Of a stretch of DNA of 64,000 nt, positions 34,101 through 43,048 are shown one piece after another; positions within the stretch are counted from its first letter, which is position 1; each line of letters opens with the position of its first letter. The translations under genes and the position numbers were made by a program. The notes below the pieces were generated by a model. That model had not been told where the DNA came from. It saw only the letters and a program-made list of their open reading frames with translations, and did not search any database. The stretch lies in the NCBI GenBank assembly GCA_012728115.1, contig JAAYFS010000023.1, forward strand, positions 1 through 64,000, written 5' to 3'. This DNA is from Bacillota bacterium (GTDB lineage: Bacteria; Bacillota; Limnochordia; Darwinibacteriales; JAAYFS01).

Positions 34101-34587
34101 CGCTACCCTCCTCCAACTGGCGCAAATTATCGAGAATCTTCCAGCTTACCAAGGATTCTGCACTTCGTATATCAATAGTGTGTACTGTGTAAACGTCCTT
34201 TTCAAGTTCCAATGTTAATGTACCTGGAGTAAGATTAATAGAATTGGCAAAAAGCACTTCATTCCACTCGTACTTTAAATCAGGTGAAAACACCACGAGT
34301 CCCTGGTGGATCTTTTCTTCCATTCCAGGACTCAAAACGATCTTCAAAACAGAAATATTAGCCCTAATTATTTCTACTATCATTTGGCCAATATGCTTAA
34401 GAAGGATCTTAAGTCTTCTCCGATTAAAAACAGGAAACTCTTTTTCGTTTGGGAGAAGATCTTTATTAAATCTAATTATTAGCACACAAAAAATACCCCC
34501 TAGAACAAGACTATCTAGGGCTAGACTTTCTGTTATTATTAACCAAAATAAAAATAGTACTGTAAACCAAAATCCATATGTTCTCAC
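34093..34587 (-). CDS. mrpE: Na+/H+ antiporter subunit E (MrpE)
   Basis: A protein of 164 residues with two or three N-terminal membrane helices and a cytoplasmic domain. VIVEIIRANISVLKIVLSP-like wording near residue 75 and FANSINLTPGTLTLELEKDVYTVHTID are typical of MrpE. The start is GTG, with AGGAGAA about 10 nt upstream. First gene of the cluster; a hairpin separates it from the PBP gene, and no clear sigma-A promoter is visible in the 79-nt gap. Confidence 0.92.
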   Translation of the reverse strand: MRTYGFWFTVLFLFWLIITESLALDSLVLGGIFCVLIIRFNKDLLPNEKEFPVFNRRRLKILLKHIGQMIVEIIRANISVLKIVLSPGMEEKIHQGLVVFSPDLKYEWNEVLFANSINLTPGTLTLELEKDVYTVHTIDIRSAESLVSWKILDNLRQLEEGSDD

Positions 34588-34632
34588 GGATCATTTCTCC
34601 TAATCAAGACTCTACTTACATTTTACGGCAGA

Positions 34633-34661
34633 CAAGGTGCTCTGTCAAGGAGAGCACCTTG
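34633..34661. terminator. Strong hairpin between PBP gene and mrp operon
   Basis: CAAGGTGCTCT (34633-34643) pairs perfectly with AGAGCACCTTG (34651-34661) around 7 nt. A T-run is weak on the leftward side, so it may be a partial terminator or an mRNA-end stabiliser rather than a full stop. Confidence 0.6.
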
Positions 34662-34666
34662 CTATC

Positions 34667-36604
34667 TTACATACCGAATGGATTAGGCAAATCGCTTATT
34701 GTATTGATATAATCAACATCCGTGTATATTATCACATTTGTGCCACGCGGTACCCTAACACCTGCTTCTGGCACTAATCCTTCGATTCGACTTCCTTCCC
34801 CAACTATCATATGCACCTTTAATCCAACTTGCTCAAGTCGCTTGCTGGCCTCTTCTGGACTTAGTCCTAATACATCTGGGATTACGACTGTATTGGCTTG
34901 ATCTATTCTACTACCAGTTTCAACACGTTTTACCCCTAAGTAAGGCATCACTTGATCAACAAGTCTACTAAAAACGGGTGCGGCAATAATTCCGCCAAAA
35001 AATGCACCTTGGGGTTCCCATAAGATGAGAATTCCTGCCATTTTTGGATCATCAGCGGGTGCAAAACCTGCAAATGAAGTGACTGTCTTGGAATGAGAAT
35101 ACCTTCCGTTTTCCACTAGCTGTGCTGTTCCAGTTTTTCCTGCTACAAAATACCCTGGTGACTCTGCTCGTTTACCAGAGCCATTTGCAATCACTGAACG
35201 AAGCGCATCCTTGGTCATCTTTGCGATCTCTGGATCCATTATTGGACGAGGTTCTGGGATATTAGGTCCTTGAACAGTGCCATCTAGGTGAATCTCTTTT
35301 ACATAATGCGGAACGCTATAAATACCTTCATTAGCGATCGCCCCAAAAGCCGCTAATAATTGAATCGGTGTTACTGTCAAACCCTGGCCAAAACCAATAT
35401 TTGCCCATGTCACAAGGGGAACTCCTGTTGATGGATGCCGAACCACTCCTGACGCTTCCCCTGGAAAATCAATACCCGTTTTAGATCCAAAATTGTAACG
35501 TGTTAGATACTCATAGAAGCGTTCCCCACCTATATCCATCCCCAACTTTGCATAAAAAGGATTACAGGAGTTTTCCAAAGTTTCAACAAAACTTTGCGAA
35601 CCATGACCTCCACGCAACCAACACCGAATCGTCCAACCAGAAACATTAATAAAACCAGGATCCGAAAAATATGTGTTTAAAGTTGCAACACCCGTATCTA
35701 AAGCAACAGCAGCAGTTACCGCTTTAAATGTGGAACCAGGTTCATAGGTATCAGTTACTGAAATGTTTCTCCGGTTTTCTAAAGGATAATCTTGATAGTT
35801 AAGTAGATCAAAAGACGGATAGATTGCATTGGCAAGTATTTCCCCAGTGGATGGATCCATAATAATAATAACCGCTAAACGCGAACCAGTTTCCCTGGCC
35901 GCTCTTTCCACCTCGCGTTGCGCTATTTGCTGGATATAGTAATCGATAGTCAATACAATATCGCTGCCGTCCTCACCAGGAATGTATTCCTGTATTCCAC
36001 CAGGAATTTCTCGCCCCGCAGCATCCCGTTCAAAAACAGTTTTCCCTGGAGTGCCACGAAGAATATCATCATAATAAAGCTCTATTCCTTCTAGTCCTTG
36101 ATTATCGATTCCAACTATTCCTAGTACTTGCGGAGCCACTGATCCATAAGGATAGAATCTTTCGGGGTTTTCAACAACCCCTATTCCAGGTAAATCTAGC
36201 GCAATAATCTTTCTGGCCACTTCGCTCGGAACTCGTTTCTTAATCCATTCTGCGGCAGAGCGTTTTGATACCCGCGATAATACAAAGTCGTATTCAATCT
36301 CTAAAATTTCCGCTAATAGTCTGGCTGTCTCCTCTTTATCCTTAACTTGGGCAGGTATTGCATAAACCGCATTAGCACTAACACTTACAGCCAATGGAAT
36401 TCCGTTACGATCATAAATCGTACCACGTTTCGCATCGACAGGAATAGCAAGCGAACGTTGATTAATTGCTTTGGCTCGATAAAAATTATTCTGGTAGATT
36501 TGAAGGTATATTAATCTAGCCCCCAAAATGATCGAACCAAAAATAGCGAAAAATAGAAGAATCAAAATACGTTTTTGAATCGTTAACCGCGATAAATGCG
36601 CCAT
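34667..36604 (-). CDS. Penicillin-binding protein 2 / FtsI-SpoVD type transpeptidase with PASTA domain
   Basis: About 645 residues: a short cytoplasmic start, one signal-anchor helix (about 10-35), a dimerisation domain with RGTIYDRNG, a transpeptidase domain with YEPGSTFK (active Ser), ENSCN (SxN) and AGKTGTAQ (KTG), and one C-terminal PASTA domain (PDVLGLSPEEASKRLEQVGL). It cross-links septal or spore cortex peptidoglycan. FtsI and SpoVD cannot be told apart here. The ATG at 36604 has GGGGAGGG 6 nt upstream; a longer frame from 36631 reads through that site. It follows dacA by 53 nt. Confidence 0.9.
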   Translation of the reverse strand: MAHLSRLTIQKRILILLFFAIFGSIILGARLIYLQIYQNNFYRAKAINQRSLAIPVDAKRGTIYDRNGIPLAVSVSANAVYAIPAQVKDKEETARLLAEILEIEYDFVLSRVSKRSAAEWIKKRVPSEVARKIIALDLPGIGVVENPERFYPYGSVAPQVLGIVGIDNQGLEGIELYYDDILRGTPGKTVFERDAAGREIPGGIQEYIPGEDGSDIVLTIDYYIQQIAQREVERAARETGSRLAVIIIMDPSTGEILANAIYPSFDLLNYQDYPLENRRNISVTDTYEPGSTFKAVTAAVALDTGVATLNTYFSDPGFINVSGWTIRCWLRGGHGSQSFVETLENSCNPFYAKLGMDIGGERFYEYLTRYNFGSKTGIDFPGEASGVVRHPSTGVPLVTWANIGFGQGLTVTPIQLLAAFGAIANEGIYSVPHYVKEIHLDGTVQGPNIPEPRPIMDPEIAKMTKDALRSVIANGSGKRAESPGYFVAGKTGTAQLVENGRYSHSKTVTSFAGFAPADDPKMAGILILWEPQGAFFGGIIAAPVFSRLVDQVMPYLGVKRVETGSRIDQANTVVIPDVLGLSPEEASKRLEQVGLKVHMIVGEGSRIEGLVPEAGVRVPRGTNVIIYTDVDYINTISDLPNPFGM

Positions 36605-36657
36605 AAACATCCCTCCCCACTTAAGTTCCATCTTTCATTACCTAAACATAGCTAACA

Positions 36658-37818
36658 CTAGCTAAAAAGATTAATGAAAAACTTTCGCAAAACATTAAAG
36701 ATCCTTCTTAGGAAGGAAGCCAAACCTGTTCCTTGAGCTGCAACTAAATCCGCCCTTGCAAACTCTTCACCATTCCGTTCAAAAATGATTTCACCGACCT
36801 TATCGCCTTTGTCAACCGGAGCACGAATATTATCACGTAGTTCGATTCGTTGCTCAAACTCTCTTAAATCTTCCCAAGGGAAGAAAAACGAAATCTCTCG
36901 ACTTGGTACAACATTTATTAGATGGTCCACTCCATCTGGAACCTCTAGTTGTTCAACTACTTCATTCGCTCTGATCACCACCTCTAAATTGCTGAATGCC
37001 CAATTCAGAAGTTGTTCACTTTCCTCATTGCGCACTTCTCTGCTTGGTGCACCCAGAACCACGATGATCAGATGACGATTATGTTTTATTACTGAAGTCA
37101 CTAAAGTATGACCAGCGGGTGTGGTTGAGCCTGTCTTTATTCCGTTAACTCCCTCTATGTCATGAAGTAATGAATTAGTATTTTTTATTGTTCGTCCTTG
37201 GGCTTTGAGCTCGTATTCTTTAGTGGAAACCAAGGTTCGAAATAAATCGTTCTGCATTGCAATCGTAGACAGAATCGCTAACTCATATGCGGTTGAGTAA
37301 TTTCCATCATAAATTGACAGTAGCCCCGTAGCATCTACAAAATTCGTGTTATTTATGCCTAATTCCCTAGCTCTAGTTGACATCATTCGTGCAAACTCTT
37401 TTTCTGAACCAGCAATATATTCTGCTAACGCAACCGCGGCATCATTTGCTGATGATAAAGCTGTTGCGTAGAGAAGTTCCTCAACCGTAAACTTATCTCC
37501 AGCTTTCAAGCGAATTTGAGTCCCTTCTCTGCTCGCTGCATTCGCACTCGCAGTAACCACATCATCCAACGAAATCTTGCCGTTTTCAACAAGTTCACAA
37601 GCATACAAAAGAGTCATTATTTTCGTTAGACTCGCTATTGATCTTCTTGCGTGCATATTCTTTTCATACACTACCAAACCATAGTCAGCATCATAGACCA
37701 CAATTGCTATTGAGCGTAGTTCTGGAAATTCTGTTTCAGCTAAGACTATTTGGCTAAAGAAAACTAGTAAAGTGATCGTTGCCAAACATAATATTTTACC
37801 GCGTGTAATTGATGCCAA
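36658..37818 (-). CDS. dacA: D-alanyl-D-alanine carboxypeptidase (PBP5/DacF type)
   Basis: A protein of 386 residues with a signal peptide (after VLA, about residue 27). Peptidase S11 motifs are SIASLTKIMT (active Ser), SSANDAA (SxN) and GIKTGSTTPAG (KTG). A PBP5_C beta domain and a C-terminal amphipathic helix (SFLRRIFNVLRKFFINLFS) for membrane attachment follow. It trims the terminal D-Ala of peptidoglycan stem peptides. The start is TTG, with GGGGAGA upstream. It is transcribed toward the PBP gene. Confidence 0.93.
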   Translation of the reverse strand: MASITRGKILCLATITLLVFFSQIVLAETEFPELRSIAIVVYDADYGLVVYEKNMHARRSIASLTKIMTLLYACELVENGKISLDDVVTASANAASREGTQIRLKAGDKFTVEELLYATALSSANDAAVALAEYIAGSEKEFARMMSTRARELGINNTNFVDATGLLSIYDGNYSTAYELAILSTIAMQNDLFRTLVSTKEYELKAQGRTIKNTNSLLHDIEGVNGIKTGSTTPAGHTLVTSVIKHNRHLIIVVLGAPSREVRNEESEQLLNWAFSNLEVVIRANEVVEQLEVPDGVDHLINVVPSREISFFFPWEDLREFEQRIELRDNIRAPVDKGDKVGEIIFERNGEEFARADLVAAQGTGLASFLRRIFNVLRKFFINLFS

Positions 37819-37922
37819 AGTAATCTCCCCTTTTATCTACCCTTTTTCTTTAATTACTCGCATATAGTATATTCCCGAAAAATACTTTATAGTAATTCAA
37901 ACTATTTTGAGGAGGGATTATT

Positions 37923-38969
37923 TTGGAGTTAAAGGATTTTACTAATAACGAAAAATTCTTCGATTCCTATGTATCCTCACATCCAAATGGTGACGTCCTC
38001 CAAACCACCTTCTGGGGTCATCTAAAGATAGGTACTGATTGGAAATACCTCCCTTTAGCAGTGTTAGAAAAAGGTCAGATCATCGCTTCTGCGCTTATCC
38101 TAATTAGAAAGTTGCCCTTTATAGGCAAAACAATATTCTATTCACCTCGCGGTCCCCTATTTTCTAATATTGAATCACTTCATTTCCTATTGTCTGGTGT
38201 AAAAAAACTTGCCAAAAAACACAAAGCAATTCTCTGGAAAATGGATCCTGCCTTAGAAACTGGCCATGAGGATTGGCAGAAAATTGAGAACACGTTGGTC
38301 AAAGTTGACACTGGACTAGATTTTTTAGGAGTTCAGCCAAAATTCGTAATGACGCTTGATATTACCCCATCACTAGATACCATTATGGAAAATATGAAGA
38401 GCAAGACTCGGTACAATATCCGCTATGCCCAAAGAAAGGGAGTCACAGTAAGTTTAGCTACTAAACGAAACGATATTGAAAAGTTTTATCCTCTACTTTT
38501 AGAAACCGCAAAACGCGACGGATTTACAGTTCGCTCCAAAGAATATTTCTATGGAATATGGGATTGTTTGGTTTCAAACAATATTGCTCAACTATTTTTA
38601 GCACACCATGAAGGAGACCTTCTTTCAGCCACGATTGCTTTTCGTTTAGGTAAACGTGCTTGGTATGTTTATGGTGCTTCCAGTAATCATAAACGAAATC
38701 TTCAACCAAATCATGCGATTCAATGGGAAATGATTAAGTGGGCCAAAGGATTTGGTTGCACTGTCTATGATTTTCGAGGGATTTCTGGCGATCTGAATCC
38801 CGAGAATCCACTTTACGGGCTTTATCGATTTAAGGATGGTTTTGGAGCAAAAGTGGTTGAATATGTAGGTGAATACGATTTAGTGTTTTCAAGAGCTTAT
38901 TACCCGTTTTGGACTCGTTTACTTCCGTTATATAAGAATCTTAGGGGTAAACCAAGAAATGATACTTGA
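37923..38969 (+). CDS. FemA/FemX-family peptidoglycan interpeptide-bridge aminoacyltransferase
   Basis: A protein of 348 residues with the duplicated GNAT fold of Fem ligases: DVLQTTFWGHLK, FYSPRGPLF, KSKTRYNIRYAQRKGV, then YVYGASSNHKRNLQPNHAIQWEMIKWAK and YGLYRFKDGFGA near the end. These enzymes use aminoacyl-tRNA to add amino acids to lipid II. The added residue is unknown. The start is TTG, with GAGGAGGGA upstream. It heads an operon with alanine racemase, overlapping it by 11 nt, which supports a cell-wall role. Confidence 0.9.
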   Translation: MELKDFTNNEKFFDSYVSSHPNGDVLQTTFWGHLKIGTDWKYLPLAVLEKGQIIASALILIRKLPFIGKTIFYSPRGPLFSNIESLHFLLSGVKKLAKKHKAILWKMDPALETGHEDWQKIENTLVKVDTGLDFLGVQPKFVMTLDITPSLDTIMENMKSKTRYNIRYAQRKGVTVSLATKRNDIEKFYPLLLETAKRDGFTVRSKEYFYGIWDCLVSNNIAQLFLAHHEGDLLSATIAFRLGKRAWYVYGASSNHKRNLQPNHAIQWEMIKWAKGFGCTVYDFRGISGDLNPENPLYGLYRFKDGFGAKVVEYVGEYDLVFSRAYYPFWTRLLPLYKNLRGKPRNDT

Positions 38970-40209
38970 AAATTCCTCTGAATGGTTAGGTCCGAATTTT
39001 GTGGAAATATACCTAGATGCAATTGGAAACAATCTAAAGGAACTACAAAAAAGAACCACAGCTTCGATTTGCCCAATTCTCAAAGGGGATGCTTATGGTC
39101 ACGGTCTTGAAATTATTGCACTATACTTAGAATCTCAAGGTATTCGGTATCTCGGAGTTGGCGATTTACAAGAAGCTCTCAGTTTGAGAAAAGTGGGCGT
39201 AAAATGTCCTATTTTGGTACTTTGTCCCCCATTTCCATATCAAGTACATAGTTTTGTTCGGGAACGCCTTACCGCAACTATCACTGATTTAAATATTGCT
39301 AAACTGCTAGCTCGAGAAGCCGAAAAACAAGGAAAGAAAGCTAACGTTCATTTAAAAATTGATAGTGGTTTGGGAAGAATTGGCGTTTTACCTGAAAATA
39401 CTATCTCGTTATTTAAAGAAATTGTTAGCCTTAAAGATTTAGTGGTTGAGGGAGTTTACACTCATTTTGCTTCCGCTACTAATAATCTAGTTTTCACCAG
39501 AACACAGCTTGATACGTTTCTTCAATTAAAAAAAGAACTAGAAAGAATTTCACGCGATAAGCTAATCTTTCATTGTGCAAATAGCGCTGCTTTCATACGC
39601 TTTTCACAATCACATCAAAATATGGAAATGGCTCGTATAGGAACACTACTCTTTGGGCAAAGTCCTGTTAAAATTCCAAGGGACCTGAAGTTGGAACAAA
39701 CATGGAAACTCTATTCTAGAATTGTTGAGGTGAAACGGTTACCAAAAGGTTCGTCAATCGGATACGGCCGAACCTTCATTACAAAGAGAGATTCTTTAAT
39801 AGGGGTCATACCAATCGGATATAGCGATGGATTAGGAGTAATCCCAACTCGAGAAAATCATTGGCAACATTTAAAAAGTTCCTTGAAAGAGCTTATGTTT
39901 TCCTCAAAGACCGTAAAGATAGACAAGAGCCTCTTGCCAATCGTAGGAAAAATTGCTATGGGTATGTGTTGTATCGACTTAACTAATTATCAACTCAAAG
40001 AAAATGTTTTCAACCTGGTGGGCAATAAAGTTGAACTATCTGCAAAACGCGTCTTAACAAACCCAAGGATCCCTCGTGTTTACTATCTTAACGGAAACAT
40101 AAAAACTATTTGGCGTAATAAGCAAGCTTTTCTGCCGTTATTAAAGGAAAATGAAGTTTTCTTGCAGGAGATTAGTGCTCGAACTGTGAAAAATACTGTA
40201 TATTACTAA
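38959..40209 (+). CDS. alr: Alanine racemase (divergent)
   Basis: A protein of 416 residues, longer than the usual 370-390. PILKGDAYGHG holds the PLP Lys near residue 43, LKIDSGLGRIG and THFASA follow the barrel, GYGRTF has the catalytic-type Tyr, and GVIPIGYSDG is conserved. The usual Met-Asp of the substrate-carboxylate loop reads AMGM, so the Asp is Gly here. It supplies D-Ala for peptidoglycan, but another amino acid as substrate is possible because of this change. Encoded between a Fem ligase and SppA. Confidence 0.88.
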   Translation: MILENSSEWLGPNFVEIYLDAIGNNLKELQKRTTASICPILKGDAYGHGLEIIALYLESQGIRYLGVGDLQEALSLRKVGVKCPILVLCPPFPYQVHSFVRERLTATITDLNIAKLLAREAEKQGKKANVHLKIDSGLGRIGVLPENTISLFKEIVSLKDLVVEGVYTHFASATNNLVFTRTQLDTFLQLKKELERISRDKLIFHCANSAAFIRFSQSHQNMEMARIGTLLFGQSPVKIPRDLKLEQTWKLYSRIVEVKRLPKGSSIGYGRTFITKRDSLIGVIPIGYSDGLGVIPTRENHWQHLKSSLKELMFSSKTVKIDKSLLPIVGKIAMGMCCIDLTNYQLKENVFNLVGNKVELSAKRVLTNPRIPRVYYLNGNIKTIWRNKQAFLPLLKENEVFLQEISARTVKNTVYY

Positions 40210-40233
40210 GATAACACTGAACGGAGGGGAAGT

Positions 40234-41124
40234 ATGGTTCTCAACGGAAAAAAACTAGTTATAATTTTTATCGTTCTCTCAATTCTAGCAATTGTATTGA
40301 GGATCACTTTGGTTGGAAATATGAACACAGAATTTGGAGTTAGTGGCACTATCGGGCTAATCCATGTGAATGGTACTATTAGCGAACAACGATCAGTACT
40401 CTCATCCCGTTCCACTGGCTCATACTTAGATTTATTTAGAGCCGCTAAGAAGGACGATCAGATCAGAGCTTTGGTAATTCGGGTCAATAGTCCAGGAGGA
40501 AGTGCTGCTGCTAGTCAAGAATTATACCATCTTGTCAAGTCGATATCTGAATCGGGTATCCCTGTTGTGGTTTCAATGGGCGATATAGCTGCTTCGGGTG
40601 CCTATTATTTGGCATCTGCCGCGGATTATGTTTTCGCGAATGGCTCTACAATGACTGGCTCCATCGGTGTTATCATGGAGTTTACTAACTACCAAGAACT
40701 ATATGAAAAAATAGGTATTAATGTTGAAGTGCTTACCGCTGGCGACCTAAAAGACGCTGGTCATCCAACAAAACCGCTATCGGAATTCGAACATGAAGTA
40801 TTTTCCGAATTACTTCATGATTCATGGGATCAATTTGTAAGCGACATTGCTGCGGGCAGAAATCTACCACGTGAAAAGGTTGAAGAGTTAGCCGACGGGC
40901 GTATTTTTACTGGTAGGCAGGCTTTAGAGCATGGCTTAGTTGACGAACTTGGAGGTATTGACAACGCGATAGAAAAAGCGAAAGAACTTGCTAATATTAG
41001 AGGCAAAGCTAAAATAAAGAATTATCAACAACAATCAAACCTTAGCCTTCTCGAAATGTTGCTATTTTCAATTATCGATATCCCAAGATTAACACCAGAA
41101 CAATCAATACGCTTGGTTTATTAG
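40234..41124 (+). CDS. sppA: Signal peptide peptidase SppA (serine peptidase family S49)
   Basis: A protein of 296 residues with one N-terminal membrane helix (about 8-25). LVIRVNSPGGSAAASQELY and SMGDIAASGAYYLASAAD, with the nucleophile Ser, mark a Bacillus-type single-domain SppA. The general-base Lys lies further on, in the region of DLKDAGHPTKPLS. It degrades leftover signal peptides in the membrane. GGAGGGGAAGT precedes the ATG. Third gene of the + strand operon. Confidence 0.93.
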   Translation: MVLNGKKLVIIFIVLSILAIVLRITLVGNMNTEFGVSGTIGLIHVNGTISEQRSVLSSRSTGSYLDLFRAAKKDDQIRALVIRVNSPGGSAAASQELYHLVKSISESGIPVVVSMGDIAASGAYYLASAADYVFANGSTMTGSIGVIMEFTNYQELYEKIGINVEVLTAGDLKDAGHPTKPLSEFEHEVFSELLHDSWDQFVSDIAAGRNLPREKVEELADGRIFTGRQALEHGLVDELGGIDNAIEKAKELANIRGKAKIKNYQQQSNLSLLEMLLFSIIDIPRLTPEQSIRLVY

Positions 41125-41140
41125 CTTAGGAGGTACAAAA

Positions 41141-41713
41141 ATGTTAGACATCGTTACTGGAATTATTCTCAAACCCGTTGAAACCTTTCGACAAATTAAG
41201 GGTAAAAAACTCTTTTGGCTGGCAACCTTGGTATTGATTGTATCCCTATCACCGGTATGGAATATTAGTAACACAGAAGTTTGGATAGGACGTCCCACAG
41301 CGATTGTTTTATTCGAATATCTTGTCGGCTCCTTACTTGGATTTGTTAGTATGGGAATTTATGCTTTAATAGTTTTCCCAATCAGTAGGTTAATCAATGG
41401 TACGGGATCGTTTTTAGATACCTATCAAGCCCTTGGTTTCTCTGTCCTTCCATGTTTATTTACTGCTCCAGTGATGGTACTAAGATTTCTCACGGCGAGT
41501 TTAGGCTTCCTAACATCTGTTTTAGACTTAATAGAACTTGGTTTGATTTGTTGGACGATCGTGCTAGGCGTAATTGCACTCCGTGAAGTGCATCAATTAA
41601 CGACTGGAAGGGCAGTTTCGGCTTATGTCTCGCCCTTCGTTGTGCTATTTTTACTATTAGGGTTGGTAGTTTTCATAATTACCCTAGTTGCGGGGTCGCT
41701 GATCGGTATGTAA
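41141..41713 (+). CDS. Yip1-domain membrane protein
   Basis: A protein of 190 residues with five hydrophobic helices. The start (GIILKPVETFRQIKGK) and the core (GFVSMGIYALIVFPISRLINGTGSFLDTYQALGFSVLP) match the bacterial YIP1 family, whose function is not known. AGGAGGT precedes the ATG. The gene lies 16 nt after sppA and 27 nt before csoR. Confidence 0.85.
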   Translation: MLDIVTGIILKPVETFRQIKGKKLFWLATLVLIVSLSPVWNISNTEVWIGRPTAIVLFEYLVGSLLGFVSMGIYALIVFPISRLINGTGSFLDTYQALGFSVLPCLFTAPVMVLRFLTASLGFLTSVLDLIELGLICWTIVLGVIALREVHQLTTGRAVSAYVSPFVVLFLLLGLVVFIITLVAGSLIGM

Positions 41714-41740
41714 CCAATTTTCTTTTGAAGGAGGTCGTTT

Positions 41741-42019
41741 ATGGACAAATCTGTGGAACAAAGAAAAAGTCTACTTAGGCGTCTTAAACGGATCGAGGGG
41801 CAGATTCGCGGAATTCATCGTATGATTGAGGAAGATAAATATTGTGTGGATATTTTAGTGCAGGTCGCGGCAGCACGTGCAGCTTTAGATAAAGTAGGGT
41901 TGGCTCTCCTTGAAGGTCACACCCGCGATTGTTTAATTGAAGCGATTAAGAAAGAGGAACATTCTGAGAAAGCTATTAATGAACTAATGGATTTACTCTT
42001 AAAGTTTGTCAAGAAATAA
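41741..42019 (+). CDS. csoR: CsoR/RcnR-family metal-sensing repressor
   Basis: A protein of 92 residues, an all-helical DUF156 regulator. RLKRIEGQIRGIHRMIEEDKYC is the family start. Cys35, His60 and Cys64 form the Cys-His-Cys copper site of CsoR rather than the RcnR (Ni/Co) pattern. It normally represses copper export genes, but none lie beside it; a P-type ATPase begins the window but has Ca-type residues. Last gene of the operon before a terminator. Confidence 0.9.
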   Translation: MDKSVEQRKSLLRRLKRIEGQIRGIHRMIEEDKYCVDILVQVAAARAALDKVGLALLEGHTRDCLIEAIKKEEHSEKAINELMDLLLKFVKK

Positions 42020-42022
42020 ATC

Positions 42023-42053
42023 AAGACCAGGAAGAACCATCCTGGTCTTTTCT
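42023..42053. terminator. Intrinsic terminator after csoR
   Basis: AAGACCAGGA (42023-42032) pairs with TCCTGGTCTT (42040-42049), followed by TTC. It lies between the convergent csoR and M23 genes. Confidence 0.88.
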
Positions 42054-42948
42054 ATTGAAGGTAATCTAATGGATTAACTGTCTCGCCGTATATTTTTATC
42101 CGAAAATCTAGATGTGGACCAGTTGCAAGTCCCGTACTACCTACCTCCGCGATTATTTCTCCAACGGCAACATAATCCTCCGCTTTGACTAGTAGGCGTG
42201 AATTATGGCCATACCAAGTTGAATATCCATCACCATGATCGATAACAATACCTTGACCGTAAGAACCCATCCATCCAGCCGTAACAACTCTTCCTGATGC
42301 AGCTGCTCTTACAGCGGTACCTTTGGGAACTGCGATATCGATCCCACCGTGGAAATCTCTTTCCTTCGTAATCGGATGAGTCCTCCAACCATATGGTGAG
42401 CTGATCCTGCCAACCACTGGCCAACGAAACTGTATTTTGCTTCTTTGATTCGATGTTGGTTGAGCCATAACTGATTGCACAGCATTGCTAGACATTCGTC
42501 CAGGAATCACCAAAGGCTGACCAGAATGGATGATGGAAGATTCCAAACGATTCAGGGTTATAATCGCGTTGATACTTGTTTGAAAATTCCTGGCGATAAT
42601 TGATAAATTATCCCCTGGCTTAACGATGTAGATCGACGAGTTTTCTTTTAAATCGTTGATAACTTTTAGGGTTTGACTACCCACAATACCATCAACAACT
42701 ATCCCAAAGCATTCTTGAATTTGACGAACTATTGCTTCCGTTTGGGGACCAAAAAAACCGTCGACTTGGACTGTAAAACCTATATCGAGAAAAATCTTTT
42801 GAAGTTGCGCAACATCTTCTCCAGCTACCCCATTGGATAATAGCCTTCGACCGAGATTTCCCGATGCGAGAATGGTACCAGTTGTAACGATTAATAAGCA
42901 TACTAGTACGCACAAAGAAGCTAGTTTACACTTAGTTCTTAAACACAT
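42052..42948 (-). CDS. Secreted M23 metallopeptidase with PG-binding and LysM domains
   Basis: A protein of 298 residues. A signal peptide (about 1-29) is followed by a PG_binding_1 domain (about 33-95; VDGFFGPQTEA), a LysM (about 105-149; IVKPGDNLSIIARNF) and an M23/LytM domain (about 185-295). The first zinc motif reads HGGID. The second reads GPHLDF, with Asp where most LytM proteins have a second His (HLHF). This variant occurs in other M23 proteins, so activity is possible. It would cut peptide cross-bridges in peptidoglycan. CGGAGGTAGG precedes the ATG and may be masked by the leader structure upstream. Confidence 0.9.
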   Translation of the reverse strand: MCLRTKCKLASLCVLVCLLIVTTGTILASGNLGRRLLSNGVAGEDVAQLQKIFLDIGFTVQVDGFFGPQTEAIVRQIQECFGIVVDGIVGSQTLKVINDLKENSSIYIVKPGDNLSIIARNFQTSINAIITLNRLESSIIHSGQPLVIPGRMSSNAVQSVMAQPTSNQRSKIQFRWPVVGRISSPYGWRTHPITKERDFHGGIDIAVPKGTAVRAAASGRVVTAGWMGSYGQGIVIDHGDGYSTWYGHNSRLLVKAEDYVAVGEIIAEVGSTGLATGPHLDFRIKIYGETVNPLDYLQ

Positions 42949-42953
42949 GGCCT

Positions 42954-43031
42954 ACCTCCGTTGATTGTTCCAAGCTTTGCCACCTTTATGAGTATGAGCT
43001 TTTGGGACAATTTCTATTCTAAAACGGAGGT
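42954..43031 (-). promoter_or_regulatory. Structured 5' leader that can mask the M23 ribosome binding site
   Basis: Read leftward, ACCTCCGTT (43031-43023) is complementary to AACGGAGGT (42962-42954), which is the Shine-Dalgarno. Inside it, ATTGTCCC (43011-43004) pairs with GGAACAAT (42971-42964) at 7 of 8 positions and AAGCT with AGCTT (43001-42997 with 42976-42972). Three nested helices make a long hairpin. I recognise no known riboswitch class. Confidence 0.5.
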
Positions 43032-43048
43032 ATTAGCACAATAAATTA

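Noticed and set aside
42954..43031. c-di-GMP-I riboswitch before the M23 gene
   Set aside because: A short GCAAAGC resemblance is present, but the conserved core and P1 arrangement are not.
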